The notes below the pieces were generated by a model. That model was not told where the DNA came from. It saw only the letters and a program-made list of their open reading frames with translations, and searched no databases. 64,000 bases of DNA from Ralstonia sp. A12 (GTDB taxonomy: Bacteria; Pseudomonadota; Gammaproteobacteria; Burkholderiales; Burkholderiaceae): the NCBI RefSeq assembly GCF_000801955.1, contig NZ_JSZO01000007.1:186001-250000 (forward strand), read 5' to 3'. Below, piece after piece: positions 55,018 to 63,873 of the stretch. Each line of letters starts with the position of its first letter. Within the stretch, counting starts at the first letter, position 1. The position numbers were made by a program, and so were the translations under genes.

Positions 55018-55917
55018 CTAGGCTGTCAGCTCGCGCAACGCTTCGAGCAGCTTGACGGCAGGGCTCGGCAGGATGCCGTGGCGACGTCGGAACGCTGTGA
55101 GCGTGCGGCGCGCCACCAGCCCGGGAATCGGCAGCGGTTCGATCACGCCGGCGCGGCGTTCGGCGTCGATCATCGGCTCGGCCATCCAGCTCAGGAAGCC
55201 GGAGCGCGCCACCAGGCTCTTGAGCGCCGTGACCGAGCGCGTTTCCACCACGATGTTGGGCAGCCCCAGGCCGGCCGCCTCGAACACCTGCTGCATGTGC
55301 TCGTAGGGGCCCGTGCCGCGCGGCGGGATGGCCCACGGCGCAGACATCGTATCGGCCAGTGTCAGGGCAGGGCGCTTGCGCAATGGGTGTTCCGGCGACG
55401 CGACCACAAAGCTCGCGTCTTCCCAGCGGCAGTCAGCAATCGCGATGATCTCGTCCGTATCCGGCATCGCCATGGAAAGCGCGAGATCGATCTCATGCTT
55501 GACCAGTCCCTCGGCCAGCCGGTCCCACACGCCTTCCAGAATCTCCACACGCAGGTTCGGCCAACGCGCCACCACCGTGCCGACGGCCAGCGGCAGGACG
55601 TAGCTGGCGATGCTGCCCACGGCACCTACGCGGATGGTGCCCTTGGCGAGCCCACGCATCGCGTCAATCTCTTCTCGTGCGTAGTCGGCCTCGCGCTGCA
55701 GCAGTGTGGCGTGCGGCAGCAGCGCCTGTCCGATGACGGTGAGCTGCATGCCCTTGGAGTGCCGCTCGAACAGCGGCGCGCCGACCTCGTCCTCCAGCCG
55801 CTTGATGATGCGGCTCAGCGCCGGCTGGGTGACGTGTAGGACCTCTGCTGCGCGCCCGAGGCTGCCGGCCGAGACGATGGTGGTGAAAGCGCGCAATTGG
55901 CGCAGATCGAAAGGCAT
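55018..55917 (-). CDS. LysR-family regulator divergent from the benzoylformate decarboxylase gene
   Basis: 299 residues, LysR type: LRQLRAFTTIVSAGSLGRAAE, then TQPALSRIIKRLEDEVG, and a periplasmic-binding-protein-like effector domain. Divergent from mdlC by 101 bp, so the probable activator of the mdlC cluster, sensing an aromatic or 2-oxo-acid inducer. Confidence 0.92.
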   Translation of the reverse strand: MPFDLRQLRAFTTIVSAGSLGRAAEVLHVTQPALSRIIKRLEDEVGAPLFERHSKGMQLTVIGQALLPHATLLQREADYAREEIDAMRGLAKGTIRVGAVGSIASYVLPLAVGTVVARWPNLRVEILEGVWDRLAEGLVKHEIDLALSMAMPDTDEIIAIADCRWEDASFVVASPEHPLRKRPALTLADTMSAPWAIPPRGTGPYEHMQQVFEAAGLGLPNIVVETRSVTALKSLVARSGFLSWMAEPMIDAERRAGVIEPLPIPGLVARRTLTAFRRRHGILPSPAVKLLEALRELTA

Positions 55918-56018
55918 GCCAAAAGGTAATGACTTTCGCCTGAAAATTCAATATCGCGCAAGGTTAGCGACTCCCATACTGGGCGGCCAATGCAAGAGGA
56001 AACACGAGGAGACGCTGC

Positions 56019-57617
56019 ATGACCCGCACTTCGCTCGCGCTTGTCACCGTGCGCGACGCCACGATCGAGTTGCTTCGCCGGCTCGGCATGACCCACGTGT
56101 TCGGCAATCCGGGCTCGACCGAGCTGCCGATGTTCCGCGACTTTCCGGAGGACTTTCGCTACATCCTTGGCCTGCAGGAGGCCGTGGTGGTGGGCATGGC
56201 TGACGGCTATGCGCAGGCGACCGGCAACGCCGCTCTGGTGAACCTGCATTCGGCGGCCGGTGTCGGCAACGCGATGGGCAACATCTTCACGGCGTTCAAG
56301 AACCGCACGCCGCTGGTGATTACGGCCGGGCAGCAGGCGCGGTCCATCCTGCCGTTCGATCCGTTTCTCGCCTCCAATCAGGCGACCGAGCTGCCCAAGC
56401 CGTACGTCAAATGGAGCATCGAGCCAGCGCGTGCGCAGGATGTGCCGCTGGCGCTTGCCCGCGCGTATCACATCGCCATGCAGGAGCCGCGCGGGCCAGT
56501 GCTGGTGTCCATCCCCGTCGATGACTGGGATCAGCTGACCGAGCCTGTCGCCGTGCATGAAGTGTCGTACGAGGTGCGACCCGATCCGGCGACGCTCGCG
56601 CGCATTGGCGATGCGCTGGATGCGGCGCAGCGGCCGGCATTTGTGGTGGGGGCGGCGGTGGACCGCGCAGGTGCCTGGGATGCCGTTGTGCAGTTGGCCG
56701 AAGCGCATAACGCCCGCGTGTTCACAGCGCCAATGGCAGGGCGTGGCGCCTTTCCGGAAGACCATCGACTGTTCGCCGGTTTCCTGCCGGCGATGCGCGA
56801 GAAGATCGTCTCGCTGTTGCAGGGGCACGATGTCGTGTTCGCGCTAGGCGCACCGGCGTTCACGTATCACGTGGAAGGGTATGGGCCGCACGTGCCCGTG
56901 GGCGCCAACCTCGTGCAACTGGTCGACGATCCGGCCACGGCATCTTGGACGCCCGAGGGCATCTCGGCTGTCGGCAACATCCGCCTTGGTGTGCGGGACT
57001 TGCTGGCCAGGCCAGCACCGCCCGCTCGACCACTGCCAGCACCCCGCGTCAAATCGCCGCGAGCGGAGCCGACATCTCCCATGTCCACCGCCTTCGTCTT
57101 GCAGACGCTCGATGCCGTACGCGGCCCTGCGGATATCGTCGTTGAAGAAGCTCCCAGCGCACGCTCCGTCATGCAGGCCTATCTGCCGATGCGTTGCGCA
57201 GGGGCTTTCTACACCATGGATAGCGGGGGATTGGGCTATGGCATGCCCGCTGCGGTGGGTGTGGCGCTGGCCAGGCCCATTGGGGGAGAAGGGCGCGTGA
57301 TCGGCCTGATCGGCGATGGATCAAGCATGTATTCCATCCAGGCGCTGTGGAGCGCATCGCTGCTCAAATTGCCCATGACGTTCGTGATCCTGAACAACCG
57401 TCGCTATGCTGCCCTGCAGGAATTCGCGCCGGTGTTCGGCTTCGCGCCCAATGACCCGGTACAGGGCACCGACTTGCACGGCATCGACTTCGTCGGGCTG
57501 GCCCGCGCCATGGGCTGCACCGGCGAGCGTGTGACTGACCCGCACGCGCTGGAGGCCACGCTGCGCACCGCGCTGCAATCCACCGGACCAACCTTGATTG
57601 AAGTGGAGATTGCCTGA
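56019..57617 (+). CDS. mdlC: Benzoylformate decarboxylase-like ThDP enzyme
   Basis: Thiamine-diphosphate 2-oxo-acid decarboxylase, 532 residues, best matched to benzoylformate (phenylglyoxylate) decarboxylase. The characteristic active-site residues appear in order: Ser in GNPGSTELPM (Ser26 equivalent), Glu in GLQEAVVVGMADGYA, His in LHSAAG (His70 equivalent), and a second His in FTYHVEGYG (His281 equivalent). The ThDP motif GDGSSMYS ... NN is present. GAGGAGA precedes the ATG. Its stop overlaps the aldehyde dehydrogenase start. No mandelate dehydrogenase or racemase is nearby, so the natural substrate may not be benzoylformate itself. Confidence 0.88.
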   Translation: MTRTSLALVTVRDATIELLRRLGMTHVFGNPGSTELPMFRDFPEDFRYILGLQEAVVVGMADGYAQATGNAALVNLHSAAGVGNAMGNIFTAFKNRTPLVITAGQQARSILPFDPFLASNQATELPKPYVKWSIEPARAQDVPLALARAYHIAMQEPRGPVLVSIPVDDWDQLTEPVAVHEVSYEVRPDPATLARIGDALDAAQRPAFVVGAAVDRAGAWDAVVQLAEAHNARVFTAPMAGRGAFPEDHRLFAGFLPAMREKIVSLLQGHDVVFALGAPAFTYHVEGYGPHVPVGANLVQLVDDPATASWTPEGISAVGNIRLGVRDLLARPAPPARPLPAPRVKSPRAEPTSPMSTAFVLQTLDAVRGPADIVVEEAPSARSVMQAYLPMRCAGAFYTMDSGGLGYGMPAAVGVALARPIGGEGRVIGLIGDGSSMYSIQALWSASLLKLPMTFVILNNRRYAALQEFAPVFGFAPNDPVQGTDLHGIDFVGLARAMGCTGERVTDPHALEATLRTALQSTGPTLIEVEIA

Positions 57618-59101
57618 TGACGAACACGAATGTCGCCCCGCTGGAAGGGACGCAAACCATCTCGATGCTGATCAACGGCGAGCGCGCGCAAGCCAGCAAC
57701 GGCGCGGTCTTCGAGCGTCGCAACCCGCTCGATGGTTCCATCGCAACACGCGCGCCTGCAGCGACGGTGGACGATGCGCGCCGTGCGGTCGATGCCGCCG
57801 CCGCGGCTTTCCCCAGCTGGGCTGCCATGGGGCCGACTGAGCGCCGCACGTTGCTCATGCGCGCTGCCCAGGCGCTCGAAGCCAAGGGTGCCGCGTTTGC
57901 CGCTGCAATGGCTGCGGAGACGGGCGCCTCCGCGTTGTGGGCAGGCTTCAACGTGCACCTGGCCGCCAGCGGCCTGCAAGAGGCTGCCGCCATGGTCACG
58001 CAGATTGCCGGCGAGATCATTCCGTCCGATGTGCCTGGCAGCCTTGCGATGGGTGTGCGTCAGCCTGCGGGCGTGGTGCTTGGCATTGCGCCGTGGAATG
58101 CGCCGGTCATCCTGGCTGTGCGTGCGATCGCGCTGCCGCTGGCGTGCGGCAATACCGTCGTGCTCAAGGGCTCGGAGATCTCGCCCGCCACGCACGGGCT
58201 CATCATCGAAGCGTTGCAGGAAGCGGGGCTGCCCAAGGGCGTCGTCAACTTCGTGACGAACGCGCCGGCCGATGCCGGTGCCATCGTGGAGGCAATGATT
58301 GCGCACCCGGCGGTGCGGCGCGTCAACTTCACTGGCTCGACGCGTGTGGGGCGCATCATCGCGCAGACGTGCGCAACGTATCTGAAACCCGCTGTGCTGG
58401 AGCTGGGCGGCAAGGCGCCGCTGCTGGTGCTGGCCGATGCGGACATTGATGCTGCGGTTGACGGCGCGGCGTTCGGTGCGTTCGCCAACTCGGGCCAGAT
58501 CTGCATGTCCACCGAGCGCATCATCGTCGACGAAGCCATTGCCGATGCGTTCGTTGCCAAGCTGGCTGCCAAGGCCGCGTCGTTGCCGCTGGGTGATCCG
58601 CGCAAGGGGCCGGCGGTACTTGGTTCAGTGGTCGACATGAGCACGGTCGAACGCTGCAACCACCTGATCGACGATGCACTCGCCAAGGGTGCGAAGCTGC
58701 TGTGCGGCGGCAAGGCCACCAGCACGTTGATGCCTGCCACGCTGCTCGACCACGTCACCCCCGACATGCTGATCTACGCAGAAGAATCATTCGGCCCGGT
58801 CAAGGGCATCGTGCGCGTGAGCGGCGACGATGCCGCCATCGCGTGTGCCAACGACAACGCCTACGGTCTGTCGTCCGCCGTGTTCAGTCGCGATGTGGCG
58901 CGCGCCATGAATGTGGCGCGTCGCATCGAATCCGGCATTTGCCACATCAACGGCCCGACCGTGCACGACGAAGCGCAGATGCCGTTTGGCGGCGTCAAGG
59001 CAAGCGGCTTCGGGCGTTTTGGTGGCCGCGCGGGCGTGGCCGAGTTCACCGAGTTGCGGTGGATGACGGTGCAGACCACGCCGCGCCACTACCCGTTCTG
59101 A
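57617..59101 (+). CDS. NAD(P)-dependent aldehyde dehydrogenase (benzaldehyde/vanillin type)
   Basis: Aldehyde dehydrogenase, 494 residues. Catalytic Cys in NSGQICMSTE, general-base Glu in LELGGKAPL, NAD motif FTGSTRVGR, PWNAPVILAVR near the active site. It would oxidise the aldehyde made by the adjacent decarboxylase to the acid. Its ATG overlaps the mdlC stop (TGATG), so the two are translated as a unit. Resembles salicylaldehyde/vanillin/benzaldehyde dehydrogenases. Confidence 0.9.
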   Translation: MTNTNVAPLEGTQTISMLINGERAQASNGAVFERRNPLDGSIATRAPAATVDDARRAVDAAAAAFPSWAAMGPTERRTLLMRAAQALEAKGAAFAAAMAAETGASALWAGFNVHLAASGLQEAAAMVTQIAGEIIPSDVPGSLAMGVRQPAGVVLGIAPWNAPVILAVRAIALPLACGNTVVLKGSEISPATHGLIIEALQEAGLPKGVVNFVTNAPADAGAIVEAMIAHPAVRRVNFTGSTRVGRIIAQTCATYLKPAVLELGGKAPLLVLADADIDAAVDGAAFGAFANSGQICMSTERIIVDEAIADAFVAKLAAKAASLPLGDPRKGPAVLGSVVDMSTVERCNHLIDDALAKGAKLLCGGKATSTLMPATLLDHVTPDMLIYAEESFGPVKGIVRVSGDDAAIACANDNAYGLSSAVFSRDVARAMNVARRIESGICHINGPTVHDEAQMPFGGVKASGFGRFGGRAGVAEFTELRWMTVQTTPRHYPF

Positions 59102-59107
59102 CAGGCT

Positions 59108-60043
59108 ATGAAGATCGCGATTCTTGGCGCGGGCGCCATGGGCTCGTTGTTCGGCGGGCTGCTGGCGGAAACGGGCGAGCAGGTCACGCTGCTCGATATC
59201 AATGACGCGCAACTTGGTGCGATTGCCGCTCACGGCTTGCGGCTGGAAACCGACACGGGTGACCGCTACGTGCGCAACTTGCAGGTGCTGCGCCCGAGCC
59301 AGGCAACGCAGGTGCCGGATCTGCTGATCGTCTTCACGAAGTCGATGCACACGCGCGCCGCGCTGGCGAGTGTGCGCCAGCTCATCGGGCCGTCAACGTA
59401 CGTGCTGACGCTGCAGAACGGTCTCGGAAACGTGGAGGCATTGGCCTCGGTGGTGCCGCAGGAGCGCATCCTCGTCGGCGTGACGACGTGGCCTGCGGAT
59501 CTGGCCGGGCCAGGGCACGTGCGTTCACACGGCGCGGGTGTGATCCGCATGATGACCGTCGACGGTGCCGATCGGCCGATGCTGGAACGTGCCGTGCATG
59601 CGTTGTCCGACGCGGGCTTGCAGTGCCGGGCCGACGCCAACGTGTGGGGCGCTGTCTGGGAGAAGGTTGCGTTCAATGCGGCACTCAATCCGCTGTGCAC
59701 GGTGCTCAACCGTCCGGTCGATGCGCTGGGTGCGGTGGAGGATGGACCGACACTCGCCCTGACCATTGTTGAAGAGGTGCTGGCGGTAGCGCGCGCAAGC
59801 GGCGTCAGCGTCGATGCCGTCAAGGTGAGCGACAACGTGCGCCACGCCATCGTCGCGCATCGCGGGCATAAGCCGTCGATGCTGCAGGACGTGCTTGCAG
59901 GACGCCCGACGGAGATTGAGTCGATTAACGGCGCCGTGGTCGTCGCGGCGCGCCGGTATGGCGTGCATGTGCCTCACACTGAAACGCTGATGCAGTTGGT
60001 GCGCTTGGCGCAGGCGCAATTCACGCATCCGCAAACACCCTAG
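59108..60043 (+). CDS. Ketopantoate reductase (PanE/ApbA) family protein
   Basis: NADPH-binding 2-oxo-acid reductase family, 311 residues: ILGAGAMGSLFGGLLAETG, LTLQNGLGNVE, and the catalytic Lys in WEKVAFNAALNPLCT. In this position, 7 bp after an aldehyde dehydrogenase, it is more likely an aromatic or 2-hydroxy-acid dehydrogenase feeding the decarboxylase (possibly making or consuming the 2-oxo acid) than a pantothenate enzyme. True substrate unknown. Confidence 0.85.
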   Translation: MKIAILGAGAMGSLFGGLLAETGEQVTLLDINDAQLGAIAAHGLRLETDTGDRYVRNLQVLRPSQATQVPDLLIVFTKSMHTRAALASVRQLIGPSTYVLTLQNGLGNVEALASVVPQERILVGVTTWPADLAGPGHVRSHGAGVIRMMTVDGADRPMLERAVHALSDAGLQCRADANVWGAVWEKVAFNAALNPLCTVLNRPVDALGAVEDGPTLALTIVEEVLAVARASGVSVDAVKVSDNVRHAIVAHRGHKPSMLQDVLAGRPTEIESINGAVVVAARRYGVHVPHTETLMQLVRLAQAQFTHPQTP

Positions 60044-60072
60044 TTGAACAGGAGGAGGGCTCGCCTATATTG

Positions 60073-60084
60073 TTAACGTGTTAA
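60073..60084. promoter_or_regulatory. Palindrome TTAAC-GT-GTTAA before the MFS gene
   Basis: 12-bp perfect palindrome extended by TTAATTAATT, in an AT-rich patch about 140 bp before the transporter start. Possible operator (GntR- or MarR-like symmetry) and internal promoter. Confidence 0.45.
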
Positions 60085-60124
60085 TTAATTGGCGCGCAGA
60101 CGCCAGCCCAATGGAGACAACCAC

Positions 60125-60229
60125 ATGCTGTGCTGCTTCAGACTGGCGGGCGCGTCTAGCGCGCTTGCACAGGCGTACGCGACGGATTTGCCCTGCGACC
60201 GCTCAACCTCCGAAGGGAGGCCGACATGA
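60125..60229 (+). CDS. Candidate small ORF coupled to the MFS gene (34 residues)
   Basis: Begins MLCCFRLAGASSALAQAYAT and ends at TGA overlapping the transporter ATG by 4 bp (ATGA). GGAGAC precedes the ATG at good spacing. The start reads like the end of a signal peptide. It may be a leader peptide, or a remnant of a deleted exported protein such as a periplasmic receptor. No family recognised. Confidence 0.35.
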   Translation: MLCCFRLAGASSALAQAYATDLPCDRSTSEGRPT

Positions 60230-61617
60230 GCCAGGATCGCGCGCCCATCGATATCGGCAGTGTCCTGGACGATGGGCCATTTTCGTTTGCCCAGAAGGCT
60301 GCCGTACTGCTCGCCGCGTTTGCCATCGTCATGGATGGTTTTGATGGGCAGTTGATCGGTTTCGCCATCCCCGTGCTCATCAAGGAATGGGGCATCACGC
60401 GCAACGCATTCGCGCCGGCGGTGGCGGCCGGGTTGATCGGCATGGGCATTGGCAGCGCTCTGGCCGGCCTGTTTGCCGATCGCTTTGGGCGACGTTGGGC
60501 CCTGATCGGCAGCGTGTTCGTGTTTGGCGTGGCGACCTGCATGATCGGCTTCGCCCCCAATGTGGCGACGATCGCCGCGCTGCGCTTTATCGCAGGCCTG
60601 GGCATCGGCGGTGCATTGCCAAGCTCGACAACAATGACGGCTGAGTTCACACCGGCCCGGCGCCGGACGCTGGCCGTGACCGCCACCATCGTGTGCGTGC
60701 CTCTGGGCGGCATGCTGGCCGGGATGTTTGCCGGCCATGTGCTGCCGATCTACGGATGGCGTGGGTTGTTCTGGATTGGTGGCGCGTTGCCGCTGGTGCT
60801 CGGCTTCGTGCTGGTCGCTGCGCTGCCGGAGTCGCCTCGATTCCTGGCGCGCCGCCAGTCGCACTGGCCGCAATTGGCCGAGCTGCTGACGCGCATGGAG
60901 CGTGCCACGCCGGCTGATGCCGCCTTTACCGATCTGGCAGGCCAGAAAGTCATCCAACACGCGGGCTTCCGCTCACTCTTTGCCCCAGGGCAGGCACGTG
61001 ACACGGTGGCGTTGTGGTCGGCATTCTTCATGTGCCTGCTGGCGGTTTACGCGGCGTTCAGCTGGCTGCCGACCATGCTGGCTTCAGAGGGGCTGAGTGT
61101 GGCCGTGGCGGGTCAGGGTTTGACGGCCTACAACCTGGGCGGCGTGATTGGCGCGCTGGTGTGCGCCGTGGCGATAGCACGTTGGGGTTCGCGCTGGCCG
61201 ATGGCACTGTGCTGCATCGGCGCCGCGCTGAGCGCGTTCGCGATGCAGGGCGTGGATGCCCGGCAGAGCACGCAGTTGCTGATCGTCGGCTTGGGCCTGC
61301 ATGGCCTGTTTGTCAATGCAGTGCAGTCGACGATGTATGCGCTGTGCGCGTTCGTCTATCCGACGGCAGTGCGCGCGACCGGTACCGCCTCAGCCGTGGC
61401 GTTCGGGCGTCTGGGTGCGATCCTGAGCGCATTTGCGGGCGCCATGGTCATCACCGCGGGTGGTTCTAGCGCATATCTGGCGATGCTGGGGATCGCCATG
61501 CTGGTGGTGCTGGGTGCGTTGCTGATGATGCGGGAGCAGATTCCGCGATTGACCGCGCGCGCTGCGCCTATGGTGGCCGCTGCGCCGGTGCCGCACGGCA
61601 GTCCGGCCAAGCCGTAG
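60226..61617 (+). CDS. MFS aromatic-acid:H+ symporter (AAHS-like)
   Basis: Inner-membrane uptake protein with 12 TM segments, 463 residues. The AAHS-type motifs FAIVMDGFDGQLIGFAIP (TM1, aromatic-acid-family DGxD) and GLFADRFGRRWALI (loop 2-3) are present, plus LPESPRFL. Probably imports the aromatic or 2-oxo acid degraded by the preceding genes. AAGGGAGG precedes the ATG. Confidence 0.9.
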   Translation: MSQDRAPIDIGSVLDDGPFSFAQKAAVLLAAFAIVMDGFDGQLIGFAIPVLIKEWGITRNAFAPAVAAGLIGMGIGSALAGLFADRFGRRWALIGSVFVFGVATCMIGFAPNVATIAALRFIAGLGIGGALPSSTTMTAEFTPARRRTLAVTATIVCVPLGGMLAGMFAGHVLPIYGWRGLFWIGGALPLVLGFVLVAALPESPRFLARRQSHWPQLAELLTRMERATPADAAFTDLAGQKVIQHAGFRSLFAPGQARDTVALWSAFFMCLLAVYAAFSWLPTMLASEGLSVAVAGQGLTAYNLGGVIGALVCAVAIARWGSRWPMALCCIGAALSAFAMQGVDARQSTQLLIVGLGLHGLFVNAVQSTMYALCAFVYPTAVRATGTASAVAFGRLGAILSAFAGAMVITAGGSSAYLAMLGIAMLVVLGALLMMREQIPRLTARAAPMVAAAPVPHGSPAKP

Positions 61618-61641
61618 CCGCCGTGCCAGCCTGGGGCAGTG

Positions 61642-63111
61642 CTACATCAGGATGATGTCGTACTGCTCCTGGCTGGCCGCAGACGATTCCACCTGCAGCG
61701 AAATCGGCTTGCCGATGAAGTCACCCAGCATCGCCAGATGCTGGCTTTCCTCTTCCAGGAACAGATCAATCACCGACTGCGAAGCCAGGATGCGGAACTC
61801 GCGCGGATTGAATTGCCGTGACTCGCGCATGATCTCGCGCAGGATGTCGTAGCACACCGTGCGCGGCGTCTTCACCTGGCCCTTGCCCTGGCACACGGGG
61901 CACTGCTCGCACAGCACGTGCGCGAGCGATTCCCGCGTACGTTTGCGCGTCATCTCTACCAGTCCGAGCTGCGAGAAGCTGTTGACCGTGATGCGTGTGC
62001 GGTCGCGCGACAGTGCTTTGCGCAACTCGGCCAGCACCGCATCGCGATGCTCGGCAGACTCCATGTCGATGAAGTCGATGATGATGATGCCGCCCAGGTT
62101 GCGCAGCCGCAGTTGCCGCGCGATGGTGTGCGCGGCTTCCAGGTTGGTCTTGAAGATCGTGTCGTCAAAGTTGCGCGCGCCCACGTAGCCGCCGGTGTTG
62201 ACGTCGATGGTCGTCATCGCCTCGGTCTGGTCGATCATCAGGTAGCCGCCGGATTTCAGATCCACCCGGCGCGACAGCGCGCGCTCGACTTCCGCTTCGA
62301 TGTTGTACAGGTCGAAGATCGGACGCTCGCCGGTGTAGTGCGTCAGGCGTTCGACTACGGCCGGCGTGTATTCCTGCGCAAATTCGACGAGCTTCTGATA
62401 GTTCTCGCGCGAATCGACCTGAATGCTGCGCGTCTCGTCTGTCACGAAATCGCGCAGCACGCGCTGGGCGAGGTTCAGGTCCTGATACAGGATCGACGGG
62501 GCAGGCAGGGTGGTGGCGTTGTGGCGGATGGTCGCCCAGATCTTGCGCAGGTACGCAACGTCATTGGCGAGCTCTTCGTCGGTCGATTCTTCGGCGATGG
62601 TGCGCACAATAAAGCCGCCGCGCTCGTCAGCGGGCACCATGGCGGTCACGCGCGCGCGCAGCGCTTCGCGCTCGGCCTCGTTACCGATCTTCTGCGAGAT
62701 GCCGATGTGCGGGTCTTGCGGCAGATACACCAGCGTCCGGCCGGCAATGCTGACCTGTGTAGAGAGGCGCGCGCCCTTGGTGCCGATCGGGTCCTTGATG
62801 ACCTGCACCATCAGCGCCTGGCCTTCGAACAGCGTTTTCTCGATCGCGACTTGCGGCGTGGGCGGGGCGTCCTTGGCATCGCGCGGGTGCCAGATGTCGG
62901 CCACGTGCAGAAACGCCGCACGCTCCAGCCCGATATCGATGAAGGCCGACTGCATGCCCGGCAGCACGCGCACCACCTTACCCAGGTAGATGTTGCCGAC
63001 CAGCCCGCGCGTGAGCGTGCGCTCGATGTGGAGTTCCTGAACGGCGGCTTGCTGGACGATGGCCACGCGCGTTTCTTGCGGCGTGATATTGACGAGGATG
63101 TCTTCGGACAT
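61642..63111 (-). CDS. rng: Ribonuclease G
   Basis: Endoribonuclease processing 16S rRNA 5' ends and some mRNAs; 489 residues, the usual length. S1-like RNA-binding domain near residues 35-125 (GNIYLGKVVRVLPGMQSAFIDIG), catalytic DNase I-like core with TIDVNTGGYVGARN and IIDFIDM, and the Zn-link motif CEQCPVCQGKG. Start MSEDILVNITPQETR at 63111. Third gene of rlmH-maf-rng. Confidence 0.96.
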   Translation of the reverse strand: MSEDILVNITPQETRVAIVQQAAVQELHIERTLTRGLVGNIYLGKVVRVLPGMQSAFIDIGLERAAFLHVADIWHPRDAKDAPPTPQVAIEKTLFEGQALMVQVIKDPIGTKGARLSTQVSIAGRTLVYLPQDPHIGISQKIGNEAEREALRARVTAMVPADERGGFIVRTIAEESTDEELANDVAYLRKIWATIRHNATTLPAPSILYQDLNLAQRVLRDFVTDETRSIQVDSRENYQKLVEFAQEYTPAVVERLTHYTGERPIFDLYNIEAEVERALSRRVDLKSGGYLMIDQTEAMTTIDVNTGGYVGARNFDDTIFKTNLEAAHTIARQLRLRNLGGIIIIDFIDMESAEHRDAVLAELRKALSRDRTRITVNSFSQLGLVEMTRKRTRESLAHVLCEQCPVCQGKGQVKTPRTVCYDILREIMRESRQFNPREFRILASQSVIDLFLEEESQHLAMLGDFIGKPISLQVESSAASQEQYDIILM

Positions 63112-63249
63112 GGGGATACCTGGAGAGCGGGTTTCAGCACCCGCCTCTGGGCTGAACAGGTTGCCCGAAGCGTGTCTTGAAACCGGCCCTCGCACGCTGT
63201 CCGGTGCGTGCGTCAGCGGCCGGTCAGGGGGCGCGGGTTACAGCGGAAT

Positions 63250-63873
63250 CTACAGCGTGATGCCAGCCTGTGCGAGCAGTGCTGCCGTCTCGAACAAGGG
63301 GAGACCCATGATACCCGAATAGCTTCCCGAAATATGGGCGACAAAGGCGGCTGCGCGCCCCTGGATGCCGTACGCGCCGGCCTTGCCAAACGGCTCGCCG
63401 CTGGCGATGTAGCGGGCAATGTCGTTGTCTGTCAGCACGGCAAAGCGCACGTCGGAAATGGACAGCGCGTGCATCGGCGTGCCGCTGGCGGTAACGACGG
63501 TGACGGCGGTCAGCACGCGGTGTTCGCGGCCGGACATGCCGCGCAGCATGCGGTGGGCATCTGCGGCGTCGGTGGGCTTGCCGAGGATCTCGCCGCCCAG
63601 GCACACCGTGGTGTCGGACGTGAGGATCGGCAGGGCGGGGAGATGGCGCGCAATGCGGCGGCGCACAGCTGCCTGCGCCTTCAATGCGCAGACGCGCTGG
63701 ACGTAGTCGTCGGGCGTTTCGCCGGGGAGCACGGCTTCGAGTGCTTCGGCATCTTCATCGCCATCGGCCAGCAGCAGCTCGAAGCGCGCGCCGATCTGGC
63801 GCAGCAACTCCTGCCGACGCGGGCTTTGCGAAGCGAGATAGAGGTGTGGCGCGCCCAGTGCGTCCATGGTCAT
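63250..63873 (-). CDS. Maf-type nucleoside triphosphate pyrophosphatase
   Basis: Maf family, 207 residues: [18 protein letters not shown] at the N-terminus, [15 protein letters not shown], and the C-terminal [23 protein letters not shown]. Housekeeping dNTP/NTP pyrophosphatase (dTTP/UTP type). Its ATG overlaps the rlmH stop by 4 bp (ATGA), fixing the start at 63873. Confidence 0.94.
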   Translation of the reverse strand: MTMDALGAPHLYLASQSPRRQELLRQIGARFELLLADGDEDAEALEAVLPGETPDDYVQRVCALKAQAAVRRRIARHLPALPILTSDTTVCLGGEILGKPTDAADAHRMLRGMSGREHRVLTAVTVVTASGTPMHALSISDVRFAVLTDNDIARYIASGEPFGKAGAYGIQGRAAAFVAHISGSYSGIMGLPLFETAALLAQAGITL

